Assembly: GCA_017306415.1 (NCBI GenBank) | Contig: JAFKIL010000002.1 | Location: forward strand, 372,001 to 436,000 | Direction: 5' to 3' | Length of the DNA: 64,000 nucleotides | Origin: Microbacterium sp. | GTDB taxonomy: Bacteria > Actinomycetota > Actinomycetes > Actinomycetales > Microbacteriaceae | Shown here: positions 8,509-16,659 of the stretch, piece after piece | How the letters are laid out: the number at the start of each line of letters is the position of its first letter | Numbering within the stretch: the first letter of the stretch is position 1 | Made by a program: the position numbers and the translations under genes | The notes under the pieces: generated by a model | What the model was told of the DNA's origin: nothing | What the model saw: the letters and a program-made list of their open reading frames with translations, nothing else | Database searches by the model: none

Positions 8509-9216
8509 TCAGGCGGCCTGCGCCACCACGGCGGCGATCGCGGAGGTGAAGAAGCCGAGTCCGTCGACGCCCGAGCGCATCGCGGCGGGCGTGGCGGGGC
8601 CGAACCCCGGCTCGACGGCGTGCTCCGGGTGGGGCATGAGGCCCACGACGTTGCCGCGCTCGTTCGCGAGACCGGCGATGTCGTCGAGCGACCCGTTCGG
8701 GTTGATGCCGGCGTAACGGAACGCCACCAGATTCTCGCCCTCGATCCGGGCCAGGGTGTCGGCGTCGGCGATGTAGCCGCCGTCGGCGTTCTTGAGGGGG
8801 ATCACGATCTCCTGCCCGACCTCGAACTCGCTCGTCCAGGCGGTGTCGGCGTTCTCGACGCGCAGACGCTGATCGCGCCGGATGAACTGCTGGTGCGCGT
8901 TGCGGATGAGGCCGCCCGGCAGCAGGTGCGCTTCGACGAGCATCTGGAAGCCGTTGCAGATGCCGAGGACCGGGACGCCGCGGGCCGCGGCATCCTTCAC
9001 CTCGCTCATGATCGGGGCGAGCGCCGCGATGGCGCCGGCACGGAGGTAGTCGCCGTAGCTGAAGCCCCCGGGGAGGATCAGTGCGTCGACGCCCTCGAGG
9101 TCGTGCGAGCCGTGCCACAGCGCGACCGGCTCGGCACCGGCGATGCGGATGGCGCGCTGCGCGTCGCGGTCGTCGAGCGACCCGGGGAAGGTGATGACGC
9201 CGATGCGGGTGGTCAC
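8509..9216 (-). CDS. purQ: Phosphoribosylformylglycinamidine synthase subunit PurQ
   Basis: Glutaminase subunit (class I amidotransferase) of FGAM synthase, the fourth step of de novo purine synthesis; 235 residues. It shows [17 protein letters not shown] at the N-terminus, the nucleophile cysteine in [11 protein letters not shown], and the His/Glu pair in [13 protein letters not shown]. Its GTG start overlaps the purS stop by four bases (GTGA), so translation is probably coupled. It works with PurS and the large synthase PurL to supply ammonia; purL is not downstream here nor elsewhere in the window. Confidence 0.96.
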   Translation of the reverse strand: MTTRIGVITFPGSLDDRDAQRAIRIAGAEPVALWHGSHDLEGVDALILPGGFSYGDYLRAGAIAALAPIMSEVKDAAARGVPVLGICNGFQMLVEAHLLPGGLIRNAHQQFIRRDQRLRVENADTAWTSEFEVGQEIVIPLKNADGGYIADADTLARIEGENLVAFRYAGINPNGSLDDIAGLANERGNVVGLMPHPEHAVEPGFGPATPAAMRSGVDGLGFFTSAIAAVVAQAA

Positions 9217-9461
9217 TCGACCACCTCGATGCCGACCACGTCCTCGATCACCGCGTTGGAGAGGATGTCGTCCGCGATCTGCCGCACCTGGGCGAGCGTC
9301 GCGTCGTCGACCTCGCCGTCGACCTGCAGTTCGAAGCGCTTCCCGATGCGGACGCTCGCGAAGGTGTCGACGCCCAGCCGGGAGAGGGCTCCGGCCACCG
9401 CCTTCCCCTGCGGGTCCAGCAGCTCGGCCTTGGGCATGACGTCGACGACGATGGTGGGCAT
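9213..9461 (-). CDS. purS: Phosphoribosylformylglycinamidine synthase subunit PurS
   Basis: Small bridging subunit of the three-part FGAM synthase (PurS-PurQ-PurL), 82 residues, normal size. It begins [20 protein letters not shown] and contains the conserved RIGKRFEL strand. The ATG at 9461 matches the family N-terminus; longer readings add unrelated residues. A possible -10 box TAGACT lies at 9497-9502 on this strand. The start of purQ overlaps its stop. Confidence 0.95.
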   Translation of the reverse strand: MPTIVVDVMPKAELLDPQGKAVAGALSRLGVDTFASVRIGKRFELQVDGEVDDATLAQVRQIADDILSNAVIEDVVGIEVVE

Positions 9462-9612
9462 TCGAGGCTCCGGGAGTCGCGGGAGGGGGTCCCCCCAGTC
9501 TACGGGGGCCGCGGCATCCGCTCTTCTCTCCCGGCGCGTCCGCTCTCCGAGCAGACCCCTTGGGCGACGGGCGGGCGGATGCGGCGCCCCGACATCGCCG
9601 TCACGACGCGGA

Positions 9613-9682
9613 TGGGAGCGCTCCCTTGACATTCATGGGACCGCTCCCATACAGTGTCACCCGTCCGGTGGGAGCGCTCCCA
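9613..9682 (+). promoter_or_regulatory. Promoter of the cellobiose operon with three CebR-type operators
   Basis: Three boxes lie within 70 bases: TGGGAGCGCTCCCT (9613-9626), TGGGACCGCTCCCA (9636-9649) and the perfect palindrome TGGGAGCGCTCCCA (9669-9682). The last equals the known Streptomyces CebR consensus. A near-ideal promoter is interleaved: -35 TTGACA at 9626-9631, an 18-base spacer containing box 2, and -10 TACAGT at 9650-9655. Box 1 abuts the -35 and box 3 lies just after the predicted transcription start. The downstream genes encode a cellobiose-type uptake system and a LacI repressor. Confidence 0.88.
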
Positions 9683-9767
9683 CGGCTCGGACCCCCCCAC
9701 GCTGGACCGCCGAGCCCGAGTACGTCCCCACGCATCCTGCACGACCACACACCACAAAGGAGTGAAC

Positions 9768-11099
9768 GTGAAATCACGCGCACTGCGCCGGGTCGCCTTC
9801 GTGGCGGCGACGGCGTCCACCGCCGCACTCGTCCTCGCCGGCTGCGCCGGCGGCGGCGGCGACTCGTCCTCGGGCGACAGCAACGAGAAGGTCACCCTCA
9901 CGGTGACGACCTTCGGGACGATGGGCTTCGACAAGCTCTACACGCAGTACGAGAAGGAGCACCCCAACGTCACCATCAAGGCGACGAACATCGACACCGG
10001 CGACAACGCGCTGACCGACTGGCAGACCAAGCAGGCCGCCGGCTCCGGCCTCCCCGACGTGCAGGCCGTCGAAGAGGGGTGGCTCAGCAAGGTGATGCAG
10101 GTCAGCTCCTCCTTCGTCGATCTCCGCGACTACGGCGCCGACAAGATCAAGGACCGCTGGGTTCCGTGGAAACTCAAGCAGGCGACGGACAAGGACGGCC
10201 GGATCATCGGCTACGGCACGGACATCGGCCCCGAAGGGCTCTGCTACAACAGCAAGCTGTTCGCCGCGGCCGGGCTGCCGACGGACCGTGCGGCGGTGGC
10301 CGAGTACTTCGGCGGCGCGAACGCCACCTGGGACAAATTCTTCGAGATCGGCAAGCAGTACCACGACAAGACCGGCAAGGCCTGGTACGACCAGTCCGGC
10401 TTCGTCTGGAACTCGATGGTCAATCAGCTCCCTGAGGGGTACTACACGTCCGACGGCAAGCTGAACGTCAAGGACAACGCCGACCTCAAGGCACGCTGGG
10501 CGCTGCTCGCGCAGGGCGCCGCAGACGGCCTGTCCAGCAACCAGACCCAGTGGGACTGGGGCAAGGGCAAGGCGTTCACCGACGGCTCGTTCGCGACGTT
10601 CGTGTGCCCTGGCTGGATGCTCGGCGTCGTCAAGGGTCAGGTCGAGGCCGGCGGCGGCAGCTCCGCGACCGGGTGGGACTTCGCCGACGTCTTCCCCGGC
10701 GGCGCGGCCAACTGGGGCGGTTCGTTCCTCACCGTGCCCACCACGTCGCAGCACAAGAAGCAGGCCGCCGCGCTCGCCCAGTGGCTCACCGATCAGAAGT
10801 CGCAGGTCGCGGCCTTCCAGGCGGCGGGTACGTTCCCGAGCACGACGGCCGCGCAGGCCGACCCCGGCGTCACCGGCCCGAGCGACCTGACGAAGTTCTT
10901 CAACGACGCTCCGCTCGGCGAGATCCTCGCCAAGCGCGCGGTCGGCGTCGTGGCCCAGTACAAGGGGCCCGACGACTCGGTGATCCAGTCGCAGGTCTTC
11001 GGCCCGGCGGTGAAGTCGATCGACGGCGGCAAGGCGAACGGTCAGCAGGCCTGGGACCAGGCCATGAAGCTGCTCGACCAGCTGGTCGTCAACAAGTAG
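9768..11099 (+). CDS. Sugar ABC transporter substrate-binding lipoprotein, CebE-like
   Basis: Membrane-anchored solute receptor of 443 residues for a carbohydrate ABC importer. The signal peptide ends in a lipobox (LVLAGC, about residue 24), followed by a Gly/Ser/Asp linker and a family 1 binding-protein fold (LTVTTFGTMGFDKLY, later NWGGSFLTVP). The GTG at 9768 is chosen because AAAGGAG (9756-9762) precedes it at good distance and the signal peptide starts there. First gene behind three CebR-type operators, followed by two permeases, a beta-glucosidase and a LacI regulator: the order of Streptomyces cebEFG-bglC. Cellobiose/cello-oligosaccharides are therefore the inferred ligands. No ATPase gene is present; such systems usually borrow MsiK. 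Confidence 0.87.
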   Translation: MKSRALRRVAFVAATASTAALVLAGCAGGGGDSSSGDSNEKVTLTVTTFGTMGFDKLYTQYEKEHPNVTIKATNIDTGDNALTDWQTKQAAGSGLPDVQAVEEGWLSKVMQVSSSFVDLRDYGADKIKDRWVPWKLKQATDKDGRIIGYGTDIGPEGLCYNSKLFAAAGLPTDRAAVAEYFGGANATWDKFFEIGKQYHDKTGKAWYDQSGFVWNSMVNQLPEGYYTSDGKLNVKDNADLKARWALLAQGAADGLSSNQTQWDWGKGKAFTDGSFATFVCPGWMLGVVKGQVEAGGGSSATGWDFADVFPGGAANWGGSFLTVPTTSQHKKQAAALAQWLTDQKSQVAAFQAAGTFPSTTAAQADPGVTGPSDLTKFFNDAPLGEILAKRAVGVVAQYKGPDDSVIQSQVFGPAVKSIDGGKANGQQAWDQAMKLLDQLVVNK

Positions 11100-11106
11100 C
11101 GCAGCG

Positions 11107-11145
11107 GCGGCGGGTCATCCGGGAGTCGTCCCGATGACCCGCCGC
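11107..11145 (+). terminator. Hairpin between binding-protein and permease genes
   Basis: GCGGCGGGTCATC (11107-11119) pairs perfectly with 11133-11145, and the loop contains a further GGGA/TCCC pairing. There is no U-tract. It lies 8 bases after the binding-protein stop. Such intercistronic hairpins usually stabilise the upstream message or attenuate the permeases so that more receptor is made. Confidence 0.7.
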
Positions 11146-11189
11146 TCCTCGCCCGCGATGCCACACACGACGCGACAGGAAGTGGAGCG

Positions 11190-12275
11190 ATGACCTCGAT
11201 GCTCGAACGGTCGTCGGGAAGACGACAGGATGCGGCGCCCCCGGGCGCCGGGCGGGCCGGCCTGACCTTCCGTCAGCGACTCAGCCGATGGGACGTCCGG
11301 TACTCGCCGTACGCGTACGTTGCGCCGTTCTTCCTGCTCTTCGGGCTGGTGGGTCTGTTCCCCCTCGGCTACACGTTCGTCGTCTCGCTCAACAACTGGA
11401 ACCTGCTCACGGGGCCGGGTGAGTGGGTCGGCTTCAAGAACTACGCGGTGGAGCTCGCGGACCCGCTGTTCTGGAACTCGGTGTTCAACACCTTCAGCAT
11501 CTTCCTGCTCTCCGCGATCCCGCAGCTGATCGCCGCGATCGTCATCGCCGCGGTCCTCGACCAGAACCTGCGGGCCAAGACCTTCTGGCGCATCTCGGTG
11601 ATCCTGCCGTACGTGGTGACGCCCGTCGCGGTGACGCTCATCTTCAGCAGCATGTTCAACGAGAAGTACGGCCTCATCAACAACCTCCTCGAGTCGTTCC
11701 ACCTCCCCGGGGTGCTGTGGAAGACCGACGTCCTGCCCAGCCACCTGGCGATCGCCACGATGGTGAACTGGCGCTGGACCGGCTACAACGCCCTCATCCT
11801 GCTCGCGGCGATGCAGGCCGTGCCCAAGGAGCTCCACGAGTCGGCCGCCATCGACGGCGCGGGCGCGGTGCGGCGCTTCTTCTCCATCACGGTGCCCGGC
11901 ATCCGCCCGACGATCATCTTCGTCATCATCACCGCCACCATCGGCGGTCTGCAGATCTTCACCGAGCCCAAGCTCTTCGACGCCGCGAGCGCGACACCGG
12001 GCGGTGCGCAACGGCAGTACCAGACCACGGTGCTGTACCTGTGGGACCTCGCCTTCAACCGGGAATCCTTCGGCAAGGCCTCGGCGGTCGCGTGGATCCT
12101 CTTTCTCATCATCGTCGTGATCGGACTGCTCAACTTCCTCCTGTCGCGCAGCATCGCCGGCGCGGAGACGCGCGTGAGCCGTCGCCGCACCCGCCGTCGT
12201 CTCGCGACGATCGGCGCGCCCTCGCCCGCCACCGGCGCCGCGATCGCCGCCGCACCCGAGGAGACCCACCGATGA
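11190..12275 (+). CDS. Sugar ABC transporter permease, CebF-like (MalF type)
   Basis: Inner-membrane permease of 361 residues with about six membrane segments, starting with YVAPFFLLFGLVGLFPLGYT near residue 45. The ATPase-docking EAA loop is visible as ELHESAAIDGAGAVRRFF. GGAAGTGGAGCG precedes the ATG at 11190. It forms a heterodimer with the next gene product; its stop overlaps that gene's start by four bases (ATGA). A basic C-terminal tail rich in Arg and Ala extends past the last helix. Confidence 0.9.
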   Translation: MTSMLERSSGRRQDAAPPGAGRAGLTFRQRLSRWDVRYSPYAYVAPFFLLFGLVGLFPLGYTFVVSLNNWNLLTGPGEWVGFKNYAVELADPLFWNSVFNTFSIFLLSAIPQLIAAIVIAAVLDQNLRAKTFWRISVILPYVVTPVAVTLIFSSMFNEKYGLINNLLESFHLPGVLWKTDVLPSHLAIATMVNWRWTGYNALILLAAMQAVPKELHESAAIDGAGAVRRFFSITVPGIRPTIIFVIITATIGGLQIFTEPKLFDAASATPGGAQRQYQTTVLYLWDLAFNRESFGKASAVAWILFLIIVVIGLLNFLLSRSIAGAETRVSRRRTRRRLATIGAPSPATGAAIAAAPEETHR

Positions 12276-13168
12276 GCACCGAGACACCGACGCGGGCCGC
12301 CGCATCCGACCGCCGGAGTGGCGCCCCCCGCCGCCGCGGCCGCGGCATGGGCATCGAGCGACGACCCGGATGGCTGAGCTACACGCTCGTCGTCGTGTTC
12401 TTCGTCGCCGGCGCCTACCCGCTCTACTGGTCGTTCCTGATGGGGTCGAGCGACAAGTCCGCGCTCACCGACACGTGGCCACCGCTGCTGCCCGGCGGGC
12501 GCTTCTGGACGAACGTGGCCCAGGTGTTCGACACCGTGCCGTTCTGGCTCGCACTGGGCAACTCGCTGATCGTGTCGACGGTGGTGGCGGCATCCGTCGT
12601 CTTCTTCTCGACGCTCGCCGGCTACGCGTTCGCGAAGCTGCGGTTCCGCGGTCGGGAGGGGCTGATGGTGTTCGTGATCGCGACCCTCGCCGTGCCCACG
12701 CAGCTCGGGATCATCCCCCTCTTCATGCTCATGCGGCAGCTCGGGTGGACCGGGACGCTCGGTGCGGTCATCATCCCGACGCTCGTCACGGCGTTCGGCG
12801 TCTTCTTCATGCGCCAGTACCTCGTGGACGTCATCCCCGACGAACTCATCGAGGCGGCCCGCATCGACGGCGCGAGCATGATCAGCACCTTCTGGCACGT
12901 GGGCGTGCCGGCCGCCCGGCCCGCGATGGCGATCCTCGGCCTGTTCACCTTCATGACCGCCTGGACCGACTACCTGTGGCCGCTCCTGGTGGTGCCCCAG
13001 AACCCCACGCTGCAGGTCGCGCTGAGCCAGCTGCAGTCGGCCAAGTACGTCGACTACTCGATCGTGCTGGCCGGCGCGATCCTCGCCACCCTGCCCCTGC
13101 TGGTGCTCCTCGTCGCGGCGGGCAAGCAGCTGGTCAGCGGTATCATGGCGGGCGCCGTCAAGGGATGA
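12272..13168 (+). CDS. Sugar ABC transporter permease, CebG-like (MalG type)
   Basis: Second permease subunit, 298 residues, with six predicted membrane helices after a basic N-terminus. The EAA loop reads LIEAARIDGASMISTFWHV near residues 190-208, the standard contact for the ATPase. The start ATG overlaps the stop of the preceding permease. The end of the gene sits directly against the GH1 beta-glucosidase, indicating one operon. Substrate assignment to cello-oligosaccharides comes from gene order and operators, not from the permease itself. Confidence 0.92.
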   Translation: MSTETPTRAAASDRRSGAPRRRGRGMGIERRPGWLSYTLVVVFFVAGAYPLYWSFLMGSSDKSALTDTWPPLLPGGRFWTNVAQVFDTVPFWLALGNSLIVSTVVAASVVFFSTLAGYAFAKLRFRGREGLMVFVIATLAVPTQLGIIPLFMLMRQLGWTGTLGAVIIPTLVTAFGVFFMRQYLVDVIPDELIEAARIDGASMISTFWHVGVPAARPAMAILGLFTFMTAWTDYLWPLLVVPQNPTLQVALSQLQSAKYVDYSIVLAGAILATLPLLVLLVAAGKQLVSGIMAGAVKG

Positions 13169-13209
13169 GGCGCGTGACCGGACCTGCGATGAGAGAGGAC
13201 GCCGCCCCG

Positions 13210-14676
13210 ATGAGTGCGAGCAGCCGCCCCTTCCCCGACGGATTCCTCTTCGGAGCCGCGACGGCCGCCTTCCAGATCGAGGGCGCCGCTCTCGAGGACG
13301 GGCGCCGACCGTCGATCTGGGACGCCTTCTGCCGTGTGCCCGGCGCCGTCATCAACGGCGACGACGGCGACGTCGCGTGCGACCACTACCACCGCTACCG
13401 CGACGATGTCGCGCTGATGAAGGACCTCGGGCTGCAGACGTATCGCTTCTCGACGTCGTGGTCGCGCGTCCGCCCCGACGGCGGGCCCGTCAACGAGCGC
13501 GGCCTCGACTTCTACCGTCGCCTCGTCGACGAGCTGCTGGGCGCCGGCATCCTCCCCTGGCTCACGCTGTACCACTGGGACCTGCCGCAGGCGCTCCAGG
13601 AGAAGGGCGGATGGACGGTCCGCGACACCGCAGAGCGCTTCACCGAGTACGCCCTCGACGTGCACGACGCGCTGGGCGACCGGGTCGACGTGTGGACGAC
13701 GCTCAACGAACCCTGGTGCTCGTCGTTCCTCAGCTACACCGCGGGCCTGCACGCCCCGGGCCACTACAGCGTCGAGGAGGGCCTGCTCGCCTCCCACCAC
13801 CTGCTGCTCGGGCACGGGCAGACGATCCGCGAGCTGCGGGCCCGCGACGCGTCGCTCGATCTGGGCATCACCCTGAACCTCACCGTCGCCGACGCGGTGG
13901 ACCCGACCGACCCGCGGGACGTCGACGCGGCCCGCCGGATCGACGGCCAGTTCAACCGGTGGTTCCTCGACCCGATCTTCCGCGGCGCGTACCCCGCCGA
14001 CGTCGTCGACGACATCCGGGCGGTGGATGCCGCGGCGGTCGCCGCGTTCGAGCGTGCCCTGCAGCCGGGGGACCTCGACGTCATCTCGACCGCGATCGAC
14101 ACGCTGGGCGTCAACTACTACCACGGCGAGTACGTCGGCGGACAGCCGCCGGCCGTCCCGGTCACGGGCGGCGACGCCCCGACCGACCGCCGGGCGGAAT
14201 CGCCGTTCCCGTCGCACGAGGGCATCTTCTGGCACGACCGCGGGCTGCCGCGCACGCCGATGCACTGGGAGGTGCAGCCGGAGGGGCTGACGCGGCTGCT
14301 CACCCGGGTCGGCGACGAGTACGCGCGCGCGGCCGGGACGACGCTGTTCGTGACGGAGAACGGTGCGGCCTACGACGACGTCGCGGTCGAGGAGGACGGC
14401 GAGACCCGCGTGCACGATGTCGAGCGCACCGCGTTCGTCACGGCGCACCTCGGCGCCATCCTGGACGCGCTCGCCGCGGGAGTCGACGTCCGCGGCTACT
14501 TCTACTGGTCGCTGCTCGACAACTTCGAGTGGGCGTGGGGCTACGAGAAGCGGTTCGGGATCGTGCGCGTCGACTACGAGACGCAGGAGCGCGCGCCCAA
14601 GGACAGCGCCCGCGAGTACGCCCGGATCATCGCCGCGCGCGCCCTGGGAGCGACGGTCGCAGCGCCAGCCCTGTAG
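13210..14676 (+). CDS. Glycoside hydrolase family 1 beta-glucosidase, BglC-like
   Basis: Cytoplasmic beta-glucosidase of 488 residues without signal peptide, expected to split imported cellobiose into glucose. The N-terminus FPDGFLFGAATAAFQIEGA is the GH1 signature. The acid/base glutamate is in TLNEPW (Glu167) and the nucleophile in VTENGAA (Glu383); YFYWSLLDNFEWAWGY is the conserved C-terminal active-site segment. ATG 13210 is preferred because GAGAGAGGA precedes it (13191-13199); in-frame ATGs at 13189 and 13165 are alternatives, the latter overlapping the upstream stop. It ends 24 bases before the LacI gene. Confidence 0.93.
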   Translation: MSASSRPFPDGFLFGAATAAFQIEGAALEDGRRPSIWDAFCRVPGAVINGDDGDVACDHYHRYRDDVALMKDLGLQTYRFSTSWSRVRPDGGPVNERGLDFYRRLVDELLGAGILPWLTLYHWDLPQALQEKGGWTVRDTAERFTEYALDVHDALGDRVDVWTTLNEPWCSSFLSYTAGLHAPGHYSVEEGLLASHHLLLGHGQTIRELRARDASLDLGITLNLTVADAVDPTDPRDVDAARRIDGQFNRWFLDPIFRGAYPADVVDDIRAVDAAAVAAFERALQPGDLDVISTAIDTLGVNYYHGEYVGGQPPAVPVTGGDAPTDRRAESPFPSHEGIFWHDRGLPRTPMHWEVQPEGLTRLLTRVGDEYARAAGTTLFVTENGAAYDDVAVEEDGETRVHDVERTAFVTAHLGAILDALAAGVDVRGYFYWSLLDNFEWAWGYEKRFGIVRVDYETQERAPKDSAREYARIIAARALGATVAAPAL

Positions 14677-14700
14677 CATCCGGACGGGACAGGGGGTGCG

Positions 14701-15711
14701 ATGAGCGGACGATCGCGGGAGCCGGCGACGATCGAAGAGGTCGCCGCGGTCGCGGGGGTGTCGCGGTCGACGGTCTCGCGCGTCGTGAACGGCTCGACCG
14801 CCGTCAGTCCTTCGGCGCTCGACGCCGTGCAGCGCGCCATCGCGGAGCTGAGCTACGTCCCGAACCGCGCCGCCCGCTCCCTGGCCAGCCGGCAGACGCT
14901 CGCGATCGCCCTGGTCGTGCCGGAGGACACCACCCGGTTCTTCGGCGATCCCTTCTTCGCGGCCATCGTGTCGGGAATCAACGCGCGGCTGCAGCGCTCG
15001 GACTACGTCCTGAACCTGTTCATCGCGAACGACGACCCGGGCGACAAGATGGCCAGCTACATCCGCGGCGGGAACGTCGACGGCGCGATCATCGTGTCCC
15101 ACCACACCAGCGACACCTTCGTCGACCGCATCGCGGCGAGCGTCCCCGTCGTCTACGGCGGCCGGCCGGTGCGGCACCGCGAGGGCGACTACTACGTCGA
15201 CGTCGACAACGTCGCCGGTGGCCGGGCCGCGACCGAGTACCTGCTGTCCCGCGGCCATCGGCGCATCGCCATGATCGCCGGGCCGCTGACGATGCCCCCG
15301 GGCGTCGACCGGCTCGAGGGCTACCGGCAGGCGCTGTCGGCGGCCGAGGTCGCGGAGGGTCCGGTCGAGGACGGCGAGTTCACGACCGACGGCGGAGCGG
15401 CGGCGATGCGCCGCATCCTCGATGCCGGCGACCCGCCGGACGCGGTCTTCGTGGCGAGCGACCTGATGGCCCGGGGCGCGCTCGCGACGCTCGCCGCTGC
15501 GGGGCTGCGGGTGCCGGAGGACGTCGCGGTCCTCGGCTTCGACGACTCACCGGTGGCGACCTCGGTCTCCCCGCAGCTGACGACGATGCGGCAGCCCTCG
15601 TTCGACGAGGGCGAGGCGATGGCGAGCACGCTGCTGGAGCTGCTCGCCGGCCGGCAGCCGCGGCACGCCACGATCATGGCCGCCGAGCTGGTCGTGCGGG
15701 AGTCCGCCTAG
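14701..15711 (+). CDS. LacI family regulator, CebR-like
   Basis: Repressor of 336 residues with helix-turn-helix TIEEVAAVAGVSRSTVSRVV at residues 9-28, hinge near YVPNRAARSLASRQT, and an effector-binding domain ending GFDDSPVATSVSPQLTTMRQP. Last gene of the cellobiose operon; the three TGGGAGCGCTCCCA-type boxes at 9613-9682 are its likely targets. In Streptomyces, CebR releases DNA when cellobiose binds. Being inside the operon it controls, it should be autoregulated. It is convergent with the VOC gene, 25 bases away. Confidence 0.9.
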   Translation: MSGRSREPATIEEVAAVAGVSRSTVSRVVNGSTAVSPSALDAVQRAIAELSYVPNRAARSLASRQTLAIALVVPEDTTRFFGDPFFAAIVSGINARLQRSDYVLNLFIANDDPGDKMASYIRGGNVDGAIIVSHHTSDTFVDRIAASVPVVYGGRPVRHREGDYYVDVDNVAGGRAATEYLLSRGHRRIAMIAGPLTMPPGVDRLEGYRQALSAAEVAEGPVEDGEFTTDGGAAAMRRILDAGDPPDAVFVASDLMARGALATLAAAGLRVPEDVAVLGFDDSPVATSVSPQLTTMRQPSFDEGEAMASTLLELLAGRQPRHATIMAAELVVRESA

Positions 15712-15736
15712 CCCCGCAGTGGCGGATCTCGCCGGG

Positions 15737-16618
15737 TCAGGCGACCGTCGCGTGCAGCGCGTTGCGCCAGGGGTCGTCGAACGCGAGGGTGCGGCCGTCG
15801 TCGCGCACCGCGAAGCCGTGGTCGCGCAGGCGCTCGCCGAGCGCGCCCAGGGCATCTGCGTCGGGCAGGGCGAGATCGATGCGGCCGAGGCCGAGCGCCG
15901 GCATCCGCGGTCCCGCGCCCCGGGACTGCCACACGTTCATCGCCATGTGGTGGTGGTACCCGCCCGCACTGACGAACAGGGCGGTGTCGCCGAGCGATGC
16001 GGTGGAGTCGAAGCCGAGCGCATCCACGTAGAACGCGCGCGCGGTCGCGACATCGCCCACCGAGAGGTGGACGTGGCCGACGGATGCCGCATCCGCCGCC
16101 GTCCCGCCCGCCAGTGCCTCCGCGGTGAGGTGCTCCTGCAGGAATGCGTTCGGGTCGAGGAAGAGGGTCGACATCTCGACCTGGCCGTGGGTCCACGACC
16201 ACTCCGTGCGGGCGCGGTCCCAGTAGAGCTCGACGCCGTTGCCCTCGGGGTCGGTGAAGTAGAAGGCCTGGCTCACGAGGTGATCGGCGCTGCCGGTGAA
16301 GGTGCCGGGCGCGTGGCGGGCGACGGAGTACAGCGCGGCGGCGAGCGCGGCCTGCGATTCGAACAGGATGGCCGTGTGGTAAAGCCCTGCCGCGCCGCGC
16401 GCGGCGTGCCGGAGCGAGGGCTCGTGCGTGAGGACGACGATCGGCCGTCCCGCGCGACCCAGCGTGACCGTGTCGCCCTCCGCTCCGAGCACCTGGAGGG
16501 TGACGGCGTCGCGATAGTACGCCGTCATGCCGTCGAGGTCGGCGACGAGCAGCGTGACCGGTCCCATCGCGGTGTCCGCGGCGATGCGTCCGTCTGCGGC
16601 CTCGAGAGTCTTATTCAT
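15737..16618 (-). CDS. VOC family protein, CatE-like (two-domain glyoxalase/dioxygenase fold)
   Basis: Cytoplasmic protein of 293 residues made of two vicinal-oxygen-chelate domains. Domain 1 has LLVADLDGMTAYYRDAV and LYHTAILFES, with FYFTDPEGNGVELYWDR supplying a metal-ligand-type glutamate; domain 2 begins VGHVHLSVGDVATARAFY and contains GGYHHHMAMNVW. This arrangement matches Bacillus CatE-type extradiol dioxygenases, but many homologues have no proven ring-cleaving activity. Two ATGs (16618 and 16624) are possible; neither has a clear ribosome site. It follows the uracil permease gene after a hairpin. Confidence 0.85.
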   Translation of the reverse strand: MNKTLEAADGRIAADTAMGPVTLLVADLDGMTAYYRDAVTLQVLGAEGDTVTLGRAGRPIVVLTHEPSLRHAARGAAGLYHTAILFESQAALAAALYSVARHAPGTFTGSADHLVSQAFYFTDPEGNGVELYWDRARTEWSWTHGQVEMSTLFLDPNAFLQEHLTAEALAGGTAADAASVGHVHLSVGDVATARAFYVDALGFDSTASLGDTALFVSAGGYHHHMAMNVWQSRGAGPRMPALGLGRIDLALPDADALGALGERLRDHGFAVRDDGRTLAFDDPWRNALHATVA

Positions 16619-16632
16619 GTGCATACACAACG

Positions 16633-16648
16633 CGCGGCGTCCGCCGCG
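16633..16648 (-). terminator. GC hairpin after the uracil permease gene
   Basis: CGCGGCG (16633-16639) and CGCCGCG (16642-16648) form a tight stem. On the minus strand it is followed by GTTGTGT, a weak U-rich run. It lies 12 bases past the permease stop and just before the VOC start, so it may terminate most of that transcript. Confidence 0.55.
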
Positions 16649-16659
16649 TGTTCCCGCGC

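Noticed and set aside
9462-9612. Purine riboswitch before purS
   Set aside because: No conserved purine-aptamer core; the segment is very GC-rich and shows only a -10-like box.
15737-16618. Calling the VOC protein a proven catechol 2,3-dioxygenase
   Set aside because: The two-domain fold fits, but no aromatic degradation genes are adjacent and many homologues have other or no known activity.
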